From assembly GCA_030448105.1 (NCBI GenBank), contig JAUJNP010000013.1, positions 54,412 through 90,253 of the forward strand: 35,842 bases of DNA, read 5' to 3'. Both the position numbers and the translations under genes were made by a program. Shown piece by piece: positions 7,839-17,266 of the stretch (positions are counted from its first letter, which is position 1; each line of letters begins with the position of its first letter). The notes beneath the pieces were generated by a model. The model ran no database searches, had not been told where the DNA came from, and was given only the letters and a program-made list of their open reading frames with translations. The stretch is from Acidimicrobiales bacterium. GTDB taxonomy: Bacteria; Actinomycetota; Acidimicrobiia; Acidimicrobiales; Iamiaceae.

Positions 7839-9269
7839 ATGGGTAGACGCACCAAGATCATCGCCACCCTCGGCCCGGCCTGCGAGTCGGAGGGGATGAT
7901 CAAGGACCTCGCCGTCTCCGGGGCGGACGTCTTCCGCATCAACCTCTCCCACGGCAGCCTCGACCTCGGCGTCGAGCGCTACCGGCGGGTCCGGGCGGTG
8001 GAGGCGGCCCTCGGGCGCCCCATCGGCACCATGGTCGACCTGCCCGGCCCGAAGGTGCGGGCCGGCGCCATGCCCACCGAGGGCGCCCTCCTCGTCGACG
8101 GCGGCACGGTGCGGCTGGTGCCCGGCGACGGGCCGAGCACCGCCGAGGTCGTCACCGTCGATCACGCCGCGCTGCTGAACGACCTGCATCCCGGCGACCG
8201 GGTCACCTTCGGCGACGGCGCCGTGCTGGCCGAGGTGGTGGAGCGCACGACCGACGCCCTGCTCGCCACCATCAGCCACGGTGGGCTCCTCCAGGGGCGC
8301 CCGGGCGTGCACATCCCCTCCGAGCGGTTGCGGCTGGCCACCCCCACCGACCACGACCTCCACCTGCTCGACGCCTTCGTGGAGGAGGGGGTCGACATGG
8401 TGGCCCTGTCGTTCGTGCGCTCGGCCCACGACGTTCGCCGGGTCGGCACCGAGCCCCACCCCCGCGGGCCGATGATCGTGGCCAAGATCGAGACCCGGGC
8501 GGCGGTGGAGAACCTCGACGGCATCATCGACGCGTCGGGAGCGGTGATGGTCGCCCGCGGCGACCTCGGCGCCGAATGCCCCATCGAGGAGCTGCCCCAC
8601 CTCCAGAAGCGCATCCTGCAGCGCTGCATCACCCTGGGCCGGCCGGCCATCACCGCCACCCAGATGCTCGAGTCGATGGTGCACGCCCCCACCCCCACCC
8701 GGGCCGAGACCTCCGACATCGCCAACGCCGTGTTCGACGGCTCCAGCGCGGTGATGCTCTCGGGCGAGACGGCCATCGGCCGCGACCCCGTCAACTCGGT
8801 GGCCACCATGGCCCGCATCGCGGCGCGGGCCGACGCCGAGTTCGACTACGAGGGTTGGCCGTCGCGCGTCCACAAGATCTCCGGCGAGATGAACCAGAGC
8901 ATCGACGACATCGTCACCAACGGCATGACCGACGCCGCCTGGCGGGCCGCCAACGAGACCGGCGCGGCGGCCATCATCTGCATCACCCGCACCGGGTTCA
9001 CCGTGCGCTCCATCGCCCGCTACCGGCCCCAGGCCAAGATCCTCGGCTTCAGCACCGACGAGCGCACGTTGCGCCAGCTCACCCTGAGCTGGGGCGCTAC
9101 CCCCTACGACCTGGCCGGCGGCTACGCCACCGACGGGCTGGTGGCCCGGGCGGTGGAGCTGGCCCAGCACCACGGCGAGGTCCGCAACGGCGACCTGGTG
9201 GCCGTCCTCTCCGGCTCCACCGACTACCCCGGCCAGGCCACCGACAGCCTCAGACTCGTACGAGTCTGA
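7839..9269 (+). CDS. pyk: pyruvate kinase
   Basis: The 476-residue product is a full-length pyruvate kinase, which converts phosphoenolpyruvate and ADP to pyruvate and ATP in glycolysis. The N-terminus RRTKIIATLGPA is the standard start of the barrel. FRINLSHGS, the metal-site MVARGDLGAE and the switch segment ATQMLESMVHAPTPTRAETSDIANAVFDG are all present, followed by SGETAIGRDPVNSVATM. The C-terminal allosteric domain (from about residue 350) is complete. The B domain spans about residues 70-165. The stop codon lies inside a perfect 26-base palindrome. Confidence 0.97.
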   Translation: MGRRTKIIATLGPACESEGMIKDLAVSGADVFRINLSHGSLDLGVERYRRVRAVEAALGRPIGTMVDLPGPKVRAGAMPTEGALLVDGGTVRLVPGDGPSTAEVVTVDHAALLNDLHPGDRVTFGDGAVLAEVVERTTDALLATISHGGLLQGRPGVHIPSERLRLATPTDHDLHLLDAFVEEGVDMVALSFVRSAHDVRRVGTEPHPRGPMIVAKIETRAAVENLDGIIDASGAVMVARGDLGAECPIEELPHLQKRILQRCITLGRPAITATQMLESMVHAPTPTRAETSDIANAVFDGSSAVMLSGETAIGRDPVNSVATMARIAARADAEFDYEGWPSRVHKISGEMNQSIDDIVTNGMTDAAWRAANETGAAAIICITRTGFTVRSIARYRPQAKILGFSTDERTLRQLTLSWGATPYDLAGGYATDGLVARAVELAQHHGEVRNGDLVAVLSGSTDYPGQATDSLRLVRV

Positions 9270-9272
9270 GGC
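9247..9272 (+). terminator. pyk: perfect 26-base palindrome at the pyk stop, likely terminator
   Basis: Positions 9247-9257 and 9262-9272 are perfect reverse complements (11 pairs) around a GTAC centre, and the sequence includes the pyk TGA. In RNA it forms a strong hairpin, followed by CGTATTGCTTT, which is rich in T for this genome. An intrinsic terminator is the simplest reading. A protein-binding palindrome is the alternative. Confidence 0.6.
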
Positions 9273-9282
9273 CGTATTGCTT

Positions 9283-9368
9283 TGGCTCCTCCCCCGCTTC
9301 GCTCCTCCGGAGCGGCTTCGCCATCCGGGTGCCACCCGAGGCGCTGCTCCGCCTGGCGGACTGCGCAG
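9283..9368. repeat. structured dispersed repeat, copy A
   Basis: This segment aligns over 86-88 columns with 25209-25296 at close to 89% identity by my hand alignment. It is a chain of short hairpins: GCTCC-TCC-GGAGC (9301-9313), GGC-TTC-GCC (9314-9322), CGGGT-GCC-ACCCG (9326-9338) and TCCGCC-T-GGCGGA (9348-9360). It lies between the convergent genes pyk and the FabZ-like dehydratase. No protein-coding character was found in it. It fills most of the 9270-9393 gap. Confidence 0.75.
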
Positions 9369-9393
9369 CCCTGCTGGCTGTGCTCCTCCTCCG

Positions 9394-9819
9394 CTACGCG
9401 AAAGCGAACAGGAGGCGGGCTCGGCAGGTCTCGGCGCCATCCACCGTCGCCGTGCCCCTCCCCCAGCCGCCTCGGGCGCTGAGGCGTTCGAGGGTCACTT
9501 CGAGCACGAGCTCGTCGCCGGGGCGGACCAGCCGCCGAAAGCGGCAGTCCTCCACTCCGCCGAACAGCGGGAGGCGTCCCCGGAAGCGCTCGTCGGCCAA
9601 CACCGCCACCGCTCCCGCCTGGGCCAGCGCCTCCAACTGGAGGACGCCGGGCACCACGGGGTTGCCAGGAAAGTGGCCCGCCAGCCATGCCTCGTCCCCG
9701 GGGACGCGCCAGCGGGCCGTCACCGACCGCCCCGGGTCACAGGCATCCACGACGTTGATGAAGCGGAACGGAGGGCGGTGCGGGAGCAGGCCGACGAGGT
9801 CGGCCGGGGGTTCGGTCAC
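9394..9819 (-). CDS. fabZ: FabZ-like 3-hydroxyacyl-ACP dehydratase
   Basis: The 141-residue single hotdog domain matches FabZ, which dehydrates 3-hydroxyacyl-ACP in fatty acid elongation. VGLLPHRPPFRFINVV is the FabZ-type N-terminus. GHFPGNPVVPGVLQLEALAQ carries the catalytic histidine and glutamate. The start is GTG at 9819. A TAACTT hexamer on the minus strand (9829-9834) stands nine bases upstream as a likely -10. It diverges from fabD and supplies the one elongation-cycle enzyme missing from the plus-strand operon. It could instead be a FabA-type or specialised dehydratase, but the motif arrangement favours FabZ. Confidence 0.87.
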   Translation of the reverse strand: MTEPPADLVGLLPHRPPFRFINVVDACDPGRSVTARWRVPGDEAWLAGHFPGNPVVPGVLQLEALAQAGAVAVLADERFRGRLPLFGGVEDCRFRRLVRPGDELVLEVTLERLSARGGWGRGTATVDGAETCRARLLFAFA

Positions 9820-9821
9820 GG

Positions 9822-9911
9822 AAATCCGAAGTTACCGCTTGGTATCGGAAACCATTCGGGGCGGCCCCTGATCTGACCGTCACCCAACCGCGAGCCAGGA
9901 GGATCGGCGGG
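9822..9911. promoter_or_regulatory. divergent control region of the fatty acid synthesis locus
   Basis: The space between the two divergent starts holds TAACTT (minus strand, 9829-9834) as likely -10 for the dehydratase. An imperfect symmetric stretch spans 9826-9859, with CCGAA at the left, TTCGG at the right and an inner TACC-N4-GGTA (9833-9844). This could be an operator for a fatty-acid-responsive regulator. The fabD ribosome site AGGAGG is at 9897-9902, nine bases before its GTG. No clear plus-strand -10 was found. Confidence 0.35.
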
Positions 9912-10814
9912 GTGACCGTCGCCGTCGTGTTCCCCGGCCAGGGGAGCCAGACCCCAGGAGCAGGACAAGCATGGGTCGACCACCCCGCCTGGGCGGTGGT
10001 CGACCGGGCCGAGGTCGCGCTGGGCGAGCCCCTGGCGCCGCTGCTGCTGGAAGCCGACGCCGACCTCTCGCGCACGCGGGAGTCCCAGCTGTCGGTGCTG
10101 CTCCTGTCGCTGGTGGCGTGGGAGGCGATCCGGTCGGAGCTGGACGAGCCGGTCGCCTTCGCCGGGCACTCCCTCGGGCAGGTCACCGCCCTCTTGTGCG
10201 CTGGCGCGCTGACTATCGAGGACGGCATCGTGCTGGCCGCGGCCCGGGCGGCCGAGACCCAGCGGGCGGCCGACGAGCACCCCGGCGGCCTCGTCGCTCT
10301 CCTCGGCGCCACCGAGGAGCAGGCCGGCGCCGCCTGCGCGGGCACCGACGCCTGGCTGGCCAACGTCAACGCCCCCGGGCAGGTGGTGGTGGGCGGCACG
10401 CCCGCCGGGCTGGCCGCCGTCACCGCCGCCGCGCCGGCCGTGGGCGTGCGCCGCGTCCGGCGCCTGGCCGTGGGCGGGGCCTTCCACACCCCCCTGATGG
10501 CGTCGGCCGCCGAGGCGCTCCGCCCGCGGTTCGATCGGACCCCCTTCCAGGACACCGCCGTGCCGGTGGTGGCCAACCACGACGCCCGTCCCGCCACCGA
10601 CGCCGAGGGATGGCCCCGGCGGCTCGCGCGTCACCTGGTGGAGCCCGTGCGCTGGCAGGCATCGGTGGAGGCGATGGTGGCGGCCGGGGCCGACATCCTG
10701 GTGGAGGTGGGGCCCGGCACCACCCTCACCAGCCTGGCCGCCCGGATCTCCCCCGGCCTGGCCACCCGCAACGTGGCCGACCCCGGCGACGTGGCCGGCG
10801 TGGCGGCGGCGTGA
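9912..10814 (+). CDS. fabD: malonyl-CoA:ACP transacylase
   Basis: The 300-residue protein moves malonyl from CoA to ACP, loading the extender unit. VVFPGQGSQTPG opens the sequence. The nucleophile Ser87 lies in AGHSLGQ and the partner His192 in GAFHTPLM. The usual GHSLGE is GHSLGQ here. VEVGPGTTLTSLAARI closes the domain. The start is GTG at 9912 with AGGAGG nine bases upstream, the best ribosome site of the operon, as expected for its first gene. The end overlaps the next start by four bases (GTGA). Confidence 0.95.
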   Translation: MTVAVVFPGQGSQTPGAGQAWVDHPAWAVVDRAEVALGEPLAPLLLEADADLSRTRESQLSVLLLSLVAWEAIRSELDEPVAFAGHSLGQVTALLCAGALTIEDGIVLAAARAAETQRAADEHPGGLVALLGATEEQAGAACAGTDAWLANVNAPGQVVVGGTPAGLAAVTAAAPAVGVRRVRRLAVGGAFHTPLMASAAEALRPRFDRTPFQDTAVPVVANHDARPATDAEGWPRRLARHLVEPVRWQASVEAMVAAGADILVEVGPGTTLTSLAARISPGLATRNVADPGDVAGVAAA

Positions 10815-11119
10815 CCCCTGCGACCGGGCCGGCGCCGGCCGCCGCTGTCTTCCAGGGGGACGACCTGCGGCTGGCCGAGCGGCTGGTGGTGGCGCCCGAG
10901 GCGGGCACGTTCCGGCCGCTGCCGCCCGAGACCGTCACCGCCGAGGGCGAGATCGTGCGCGAGGGCCAGGCCGTCGGCCGGGTGGACGGCCCCGGCCGCA
11001 CCGTGGAGGTGTGCAGCTTCTTCACCGGTTTCCTTATGGGCATGCTGGTGGAGCCGGGCGAGCGGGTGCGGCCCGGCCAGCCGGTGGCGTGGCTGCGCAC
11101 CCTCGGCGGCGAACCGTGA
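10811..11119 (+). CDS. biotinyl/lipoyl-domain-like protein lacking the lysine motif
   Basis: The 102-residue protein has the strand and turn pattern of a biotinyl/lipoyl hammerhead domain: LVVAPEAGTFRPL, then VREGQAVGRV, and in the second half FTGFLMGMLVEPGERVRPGQP ending VAWLRTL. In a biotin carrier the hairpin between the halves would be EAMKM. Here it reads DGPGRTVEVCS with no lysine at all. The protein therefore cannot be biotinylated in the usual way. The GTG start overlaps the fabD stop, and its own stop overlaps the fabH start, so it is tightly coupled in the operon. A structural or scaffold role with the carboxyltransferase gene at 14410 is possible but is inference. Confidence 0.7.
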   Translation: MTPATGPAPAAAVFQGDDLRLAERLVVAPEAGTFRPLPPETVTAEGEIVREGQAVGRVDGPGRTVEVCSFFTGFLMGMLVEPGERVRPGQPVAWLRTLGGEP

Positions 11120-12117
11120 GCGCCACCGCCGCCGCTGCGCCCGCCGTTCCCGCTGCGCTCGCCGCCGTCCTTCCCGCCCGCTTCCTCGGGTGGGGGATGG
11201 CGGTGCCGTCGACCGTCGTCACCAACCGCGACCTGGAGGCGGTGCTCGACACGTCCGACGCGTGGATCGCCGAGCGCACCGGCATACGCCAGCGGCGGGC
11301 CGCCGCCACCGGGGACACCACCGCCGCGTTGGCCGTCGCCGCCAGCCGGGTGGCGCTCGAGCGGGCGGCGCTGGACCCGGCGGCGATCGACCTGACGGTG
11401 CTGGCCACCATGACCCCCGACTCGACCTGCCCGGCCACTGCCGCCACCGTCCAGCACCAGCTGGGCACCGCCGGTGCCGCCTTCGACCTGAACGCCGCCT
11501 GCGCCGGCTTCACCTACGCCCTGCACGTCGGTGCCGCCGGGCTGGCCACGCCGGGGATCGACCACGTGCTGGTGGTCGGCGCCGAGCGGGTGACTTCGAT
11601 GGTCGACCCCACTGACCGCGGCACCGCCATCCTCTTCGGCGACGGCGCCGGCGCGGTGGTGCTGGGGGCGTCGGAGCAGGGCTCGTCCGGGCCCGGCCTG
11701 CTCGGCGTCGACCTGGGGGGCGACGGCTCCGGGGTGGCCTCGCTGCACGTGCCGCCGGGCGAGCGGTACCTGCGGATGGACGGTCCGGAGGTGTTCCGCC
11801 GCGCCACCCGGGCGATGGTCGAATCCTGCGCCGCCGCCCTCGCCCGGTCGGGCGCCAGCCCGGCCGACGTGGACCTGTTCGTGCCCCACCAGGCCAACGC
11901 CCGGATTATCGAGGCCACCGTCTCCCGCCTCGGCCTCCCCGCCGACCGGGTGGTGGTGAACCTCGACCGCTACGGCAACACCTCGGCCGCGTCGGTGCCC
12001 ATCGCGCTGGCCGAAGCGGCCGACGAGGGACGCCTCCGGCCCGGCGCCATCGTCCTGGCCTGCGGCGTGGGCGCCGGCATGGCGTGGGCCACCACGTTGC
12101 TGCGGTGGGGCGCATGA
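11116..12117 (+). CDS. fabH: beta-ketoacyl-ACP synthase III
   Basis: The 333-residue product is a FabH, which condenses acyl-CoA with malonyl-ACP to start a chain. The catalytic cysteine is Cys129 in LNAACAGFTYAL. The histidine lies in FVPHQANARI and the asparagine in YGNTSAASVPIAL. GDGAGAVVLG is also present. The first 20 residues are alanine/proline-rich and come before the conserved ARFLGWGMAVPS, so the true start could be later. GTG at 11116 is chosen because it overlaps the preceding stop as GTGA, the pattern of the whole operon. The C-terminus is complete and overlaps fabG as ATGA. Confidence 0.94.
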   Translation: MSATAAAAPAVPAALAAVLPARFLGWGMAVPSTVVTNRDLEAVLDTSDAWIAERTGIRQRRAAATGDTTAALAVAASRVALERAALDPAAIDLTVLATMTPDSTCPATAATVQHQLGTAGAAFDLNAACAGFTYALHVGAAGLATPGIDHVLVVGAERVTSMVDPTDRGTAILFGDGAGAVVLGASEQGSSGPGLLGVDLGGDGSGVASLHVPPGERYLRMDGPEVFRRATRAMVESCAAALARSGASPADVDLFVPHQANARIIEATVSRLGLPADRVVVNLDRYGNTSAASVPIALAEAADEGRLRPGAIVLACGVGAGMAWATTLLRWGA

Positions 12118-12872
12118 GCGAGCCCGGAGGGCGAGCGAAGGTGGCGCTCGTCACCGGGGCGTCGCGTGGCATCGGGGCCGCCACCGCCGCCGCCCTGGCC
12201 GGCGGCGGCCGGCGCGTCGCCGTCGGCTGGCACTCCGACGCCGAAGGGGCCAAAGCAACCGTCGCCGCCATCGAAGGCGCGGGCGGCGAGGCGGTGGCGG
12301 TGGGCCTCGACGTGGCCGACGCCGGCTCGGTCGACGCCGGCGTCGACCAGGTGGAGGAGGCGCTGGGCCCGGTCGCCGTGCTCGTCAGCAACGCCGGCAT
12401 CGCCGCCGACGGCCTCGTGGCCCGCATGAGCGACGACCGCTGGCGCGGCGTGATGGCCACCAACCTCGACGGCGCCTTTCACGTCACCCGACGCGTGGTG
12501 CCGGCCATGATGCGGGCCCGCTGGGGCCGCATCGTCACCGTGTCGTCCATCGGCGCCTACGTGGGCGCGGCGGGACAGGCCAACTACGCCGCCTCCAAGG
12601 CGGGCCTGGTCGGCCTCACCCGGGCCCTCGCCCGGGAGCTGGCGCCCCGGTCCATCACCGCCAACGTGGTGGCGCCCGGCGCGGTCGCCACCGACATGAC
12701 CGCCGCCCTCGACGGCATCCGCCGCGACCAGATCACCAGCGTCGTGCCCCTCGGCCGCATGGGCACCCCCGAGGAGGTGGCGGCGGTGATCGCGTTCCTT
12801 GCATCCGACGCCGCCGCCTACGTCACCGGCGCCGTCGTCCCCGTCGACGGCGGCCTCGGCATGGGATCGTGA
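12114..12872 (+). CDS. fabG: 3-oxoacyl-ACP reductase
   Basis: The 252-residue SDR reduces 3-oxoacyl-ACP with NADPH. TGASRGIG at 14-21 is the cofactor loop. NAG lies at 93-95 and N117 in ATNLDGAF. The catalytic serine is in VSSIGAYVG, with Tyr158 and Lys162 in NYAASKAG. The C-terminal VTGAVVPVDGGLGMGS is typical FabG. The ATG overlaps the fabH stop. FabG sits between fabH and acpP as in many type II operons. It is more FabG-like than the other SDR at 4903. Confidence 0.94.
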   Translation: MSEPGGRAKVALVTGASRGIGAATAAALAGGGRRVAVGWHSDAEGAKATVAAIEGAGGEAVAVGLDVADAGSVDAGVDQVEEALGPVAVLVSNAGIAADGLVARMSDDRWRGVMATNLDGAFHVTRRVVPAMMRARWGRIVTVSSIGAYVGAAGQANYAASKAGLVGLTRALARELAPRSITANVVAPGAVATDMTAALDGIRRDQITSVVPLGRMGTPEEVAAVIAFLASDAAAYVTGAVVPVDGGLGMGS

Positions 12873-12905
12873 AGCCCCCGACCAACGCCCCCCAACCCCA
12901 ATCCC

Positions 12906-12911
12906 AAGGAG
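12906..12911 (+). promoter_or_regulatory. acpP: strong ribosome-binding site (AAGGAG) of acpP
   Basis: AAGGAG stands six bases before the ATG at 12918. It is one of few junctions in this operon with a real spacer (45 bases). ACP is needed in excess, so a strong independent ribosome site fits. Confidence 0.65.
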
Positions 12912-12917
12912 AACCGC

Positions 12918-13175
12918 ATGGATCGTTCTGACGTCTTCGCCGCGGTCAAGGAGTCCGCCGTCGAGCTGCTCAAGGTGGAGCCCGACAAGGTCACCGAGGA
13001 CGCTCTCTTCGGCGAGGACCTCGAAGCCGACAGCCTCGACCTCACCGAGCTCGTCATGGCGCTCGAGGACCGGTTCAGCATCGAGGTGCCCGAGGACGAC
13101 CTCACCGACGTGCGCACCGTGGGCGACGCCGTGGAGCTGGTGCTGGCCAGGGTGGGCAGTGGGGCCGGCACGTGA
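12918..13175 (+). CDS. acpP: acyl carrier protein
   Basis: The 85-residue acidic protein carries acyl chains on a 4-phosphopantetheine arm. The modified serine is Ser39 in LEADSLDLTELV, the standard DSL motif. Four-helix ACP pattern and size are normal. EPDKVTEDALFGEDL is the usual loop before the motif. It has its own strong ribosome site, while its stop overlaps the fabF GTG as GTGA. It is the obligate partner of every enzyme encoded around it. Confidence 0.96.
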   Translation: MDRSDVFAAVKESAVELLKVEPDKVTEDALFGEDLEADSLDLTELVMALEDRFSIEVPEDDLTDVRTVGDAVELVLARVGSGAGT

Positions 13176-14409
13176 GCGAGGCCGTACGGGTGCGGGTGGC
13201 GGTCACGGGCATGGCCGTGGCCTGCCCGGCCGGGCTGACCGTCGACGAGGCCCTCGACCGGGTGATGGCCGGCGAGAGCGCGGCCGCCCCCATCGAGGCG
13301 TTCGACGCCTCCCCGCTCCCCGTGCGCTTCGCGTGCGAGGTGCGGGGGGTGGACTTCGAGGCCCACGTCGGCCCCAAGGAGGTGCGCCGCATCGACCGAG
13401 CCGGCCTGCTCGGCCTGGCTGCTGCCGACGACGCGCTGGCCGACGCCGGCCCCCTGGAGGTGGACCCCGCCCGGGTGGCGGTGATGGCCGGCACCGGCGT
13501 GGGCGGTCTCACCACCCTCGAAGCCCAGATCGCGGTGCACCTCGAGCGGGGACCGTCACGGGTCAGCCCCTTCCTCGTGCCCATGATGATGGTCAACGCC
13601 ACCGCCGGGCTGATCTCCATGAAGCACGGCTTCACCGGCGTCAGCCTCTGCGTGGCCACGGCCTGCGCCTCGGGGGCCAACGCCATCGGCGAGGGCCTCC
13701 GGATGATCCGCGACGGCAGCTCCGACGTGGTCGTGGCCGGCGGCACGGAGGCGTCGATCACGCCCACGTCCATGGCCGCCTTCGCCCGCATGGGCGCGCT
13801 GAGCGACCGCAACGAAGACCCGGCCCGGGCGTCGAGGCCCTTCGACATCGAGCGCGACGGCTTCGTGATGGGCGAGGGCGCCGGCTTCATGGTGCTCGAG
13901 CGCTGGGACCGGGCCGAGGCGCGGGGCGCCAGGATCTACGGCGAGCTGGCCGGTTACGGCCGCACCAGCGACGCCCACCACATCACCGCCCCCGCCCCCG
14001 GAGGCGCCGGCGCGGTGACCTGCATGGAGCAGGCCCTGGCCGACGCCCGCCTGGCGCCGGCCGACATCGGCCACATCAACGCCCACGGCACGTCCACCCC
14101 CCTCAACGACGCCGCCGAGGCCGAGGCCATCGCCAAGGTGTTCGGCGCCGAGGGCCCGCCGGTCACCTCCACCAAGGGGGTCACCGGCCACCTGGTGGGC
14201 GCGGCCGGCGCGGTGGAGGCCGTGCTGGGCCTGGCCGGCGCGGCCCGGGGTCTGGTGCCGCCCACCGCCAACCTCGAACGCCCCGACCCGGGGATGGCCG
14301 TGGACGTGGTGTCCGGCGAGGCCCGGGCCGTCGCGCCGGCGCCGGTGGTGTCGAACTCGTTCGGGTTCGGCGGCCACAACGCCACCCTGGTGCTGGTGCC
14401 GGCCGCTCG

Positions 14410-14413
<4 letters not shown>
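13172..14413 (+). CDS. fabF: beta-ketoacyl-ACP synthase II (KasA/FabF type)
   Basis: The 413-residue condensing enzyme elongates acyl-ACP with malonyl-ACP. The catalytic triad is Cys165 in VATACASGAN, His305 in NAHGTSTPLND and His340 in KGVTGHLVGAAG. SNSFGFGGHNATLVL closes the fold. The GTG start overlaps the acpP stop and the end overlaps the next gene as ATGA. The placement acpP-fabF-carboxylase subunit parallels acpM-kasA-kasB-accD6 of mycobacteria, but only one KAS gene is present here. Confidence 0.95.
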
Positions 14414-15813
<1,400 letters not shown>

Positions 15814-15828
15814 AGAGGGATCCGCCTC

Positions 15829-16599
15829 ATGCTGCTCGCCGACAAGAAGGTCCTCGTCACCGGGGTGCTGACGCCGTCCTCCATGGCGTTCGACTGCGCC
15901 CGGGTGGCCCAGGAGCAGGGAGCCGAGGTGCTGCTCACCTCCTTCGGCCGGGCCCGGTCGCTCACCGAGCGGGCGGCCAAGCGCCTCCCCGAGCCGCCCG
16001 ACGTGCTGGAGCTCGACGTCAGCGACGCCGTGCACCTGGAGGCCCTCGGCGCCGAGCTCGGCCGCCGGTGGGACCGGGTGGACGGAGTGGTCCACGCCAT
16101 CGGGTTCGCCCCGTCGGCCTGCCTCGGCCAGGACGACGGCCTCTTCGCCGCCGGCTGGGACGACGTGGCCACCGCCCTGCAGGTGTCGGCCTTCTCGCTG
16201 GCATCGCTCACCGGTGCGGTGCGGGGCCTCCTGCGGCCGGGCAGTGCGGTGGTGGGCCTCGACTTCGACGCCTCGGTGGCCTGGCCGTCCTATGACTGGA
16301 TGGGGGTGGCCAAGGCCGCCCTCGAGTCGACCGCCCGCTACCTGGCCCGCGACCTCGGGCCCGCCGGGGTGCGGGTGAACCTGGTGGCGGCCGGCCCGGT
16401 GCGCACCACCGCCGCCCGCAGCATCCCCGGCTTCTCGGCGTTCGAGGACGTGTGGGGTGAGCGGGCCCCGCTCGGCTGGGACATCACCGACGCCGAGCCG
16501 GTGGCCCGGGCGGTGGCGGCCCTCCTGTCGGACTGGTTCCCCGCCACCACCGGCGAGATCGTCCACGTCGACGGCGGCGCCCACGCCATGGGCGTGTAG
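15829..16599 (+). CDS. fabI: InhA-like enoyl-ACP reductase
   Basis: The 256-residue protein reduces enoyl-ACP with NADH, the last step of the elongation cycle. It is close to mycobacterial InhA: KKVLVTGVLTPSSMAF, RVAQEQGAEVLLTSFGR, DGVVHAIGFAP, then LDFDASVAWPSYDWMGVAK with Tyr155 and Lys162, NLVAAGPVRTTAA and the ending LLSDWFPATTGEI. InhA Ser94 is alanine here (Ala90), and the substrate loop after VRTTAARS is about ten residues shorter than in InhA. The shorter loop suggests ordinary chain lengths rather than meromycolate precursors. ATG at 15829 follows an AGAGGGA ribosome-site-like stretch. Confidence 0.93.
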   Translation: MLLADKKVLVTGVLTPSSMAFDCARVAQEQGAEVLLTSFGRARSLTERAAKRLPEPPDVLELDVSDAVHLEALGAELGRRWDRVDGVVHAIGFAPSACLGQDDGLFAAGWDDVATALQVSAFSLASLTGAVRGLLRPGSAVVGLDFDASVAWPSYDWMGVAKAALESTARYLARDLGPAGVRVNLVAAGPVRTTAARSIPGFSAFEDVWGERAPLGWDITDAEPVARAVAALLSDWFPATTGEIVHVDGGAHAMGV

Positions 16600-16611
16600 C
16601 TCCGGGAGGGC

Positions 16612-17262
16612 TCAGCCGAGGGCGTCGTTCAGCGCCTCGATCGAGGACACCACCAGGTCGGGCCCGGCGGCCGCCAGCTCACCCGGCTCGGCGTAGCCCC
16701 ACGTGACCGCGATGCAGGCCAGGCCGTGCACCCGGGCACCCACGACGTCGTGGCGCCGGTCGCCGACCAGCACCGCCGTGGCCGGGTCGGGGTGACCGAG
16801 CCCTTGGAGGGCGTGGGCCACCACCTCATGCTTGTGGACCCGAAGGCCGGCGATGGCCCCGGCGACCACCGAGAAGCAGGGCCTCAGGCCGAAGTGGTCG
16901 AGGACGATCCCGGCGGCGTGCTCGGCCTTGGAGGTTGCCACCGCCAAGGTGCGACCCTCACGGTGGAGGCGATCGAGCAGCGCGGGGACCCCGGAGAACA
17001 CGGCGTTGTCGAAGGCGCCGATGGCGTCGTAGTGGGCCCGGTAGGCCAGCCGGGCGGTCTCGGCCCGGTCGCCGGTGACCCCGAGCCGGGCGAAGTTCTC
17101 CGCCAGCGGCGGTCCCACGCACCAGCGCAGCTCGGCGGGATCCTCGATGGCCACGCCCACCTCCCCGAGAGCGTGGGCCATCGACCGGGTGATGCCGGGC
17201 GCGGAGTCGAACAGCGTCCCGTCCATGTCGAAGAGGATCACCGCGGGGGCGGGGCGCACCAT
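16612..17262 (-). CDS. HAD-superfamily phosphatase (phosphoglycolate phosphatase-like)
   Basis: The 216-residue product is a HAD subfamily IA hydrolase. Motif I is ILFDMDGTLFDS with Asp12 and Asp14. The cap domain follows (residues about 22-90), with GPPLAENF as in Gph-like proteins. Motif II is VATSK, and motif IV is LVGDRRHDVVGA. Phosphoglycolate or a similar small phosphate ester is a plausible substrate, but none can be assigned. It converges on fabI with only 12 bases between them. Two adjacent starts are possible. The ATG at 17262 is the longer, but a TAACCT hexamer sits seven bases before the GTG at 17259, so a leaderless message would begin there, one codon shorter. Confidence 0.87.
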   Translation of the reverse strand: MVRPAPAVILFDMDGTLFDSAPGITRSMAHALGEVGVAIEDPAELRWCVGPPLAENFARLGVTGDRAETARLAYRAHYDAIGAFDNAVFSGVPALLDRLHREGRTLAVATSKAEHAAGIVLDHFGLRPCFSVVAGAIAGLRVHKHEVVAHALQGLGHPDPATAVLVGDRRHDVVGARVHGLACIAVTWGYAEPGELAAAGPDLVVSSIEALNDALG

Positions 17263-17266
17263 CCGG

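Noticed and set aside
9381..9420. Possible third partial copy of the dispersed repeat
   Set aside because: Only a short stretch (CTCCTCCTCCGCT) matches, and it lies within the end of the FabZ-like gene. Too short to claim.
12799..14409. Open frame running through acpP and fabF in another frame, joined to the carboxylase gene
   Set aside because: Its first half is Arg/Pro/Gly-rich and lies over clear acpP and fabF coding. The carboxylase gene starts at 14410.
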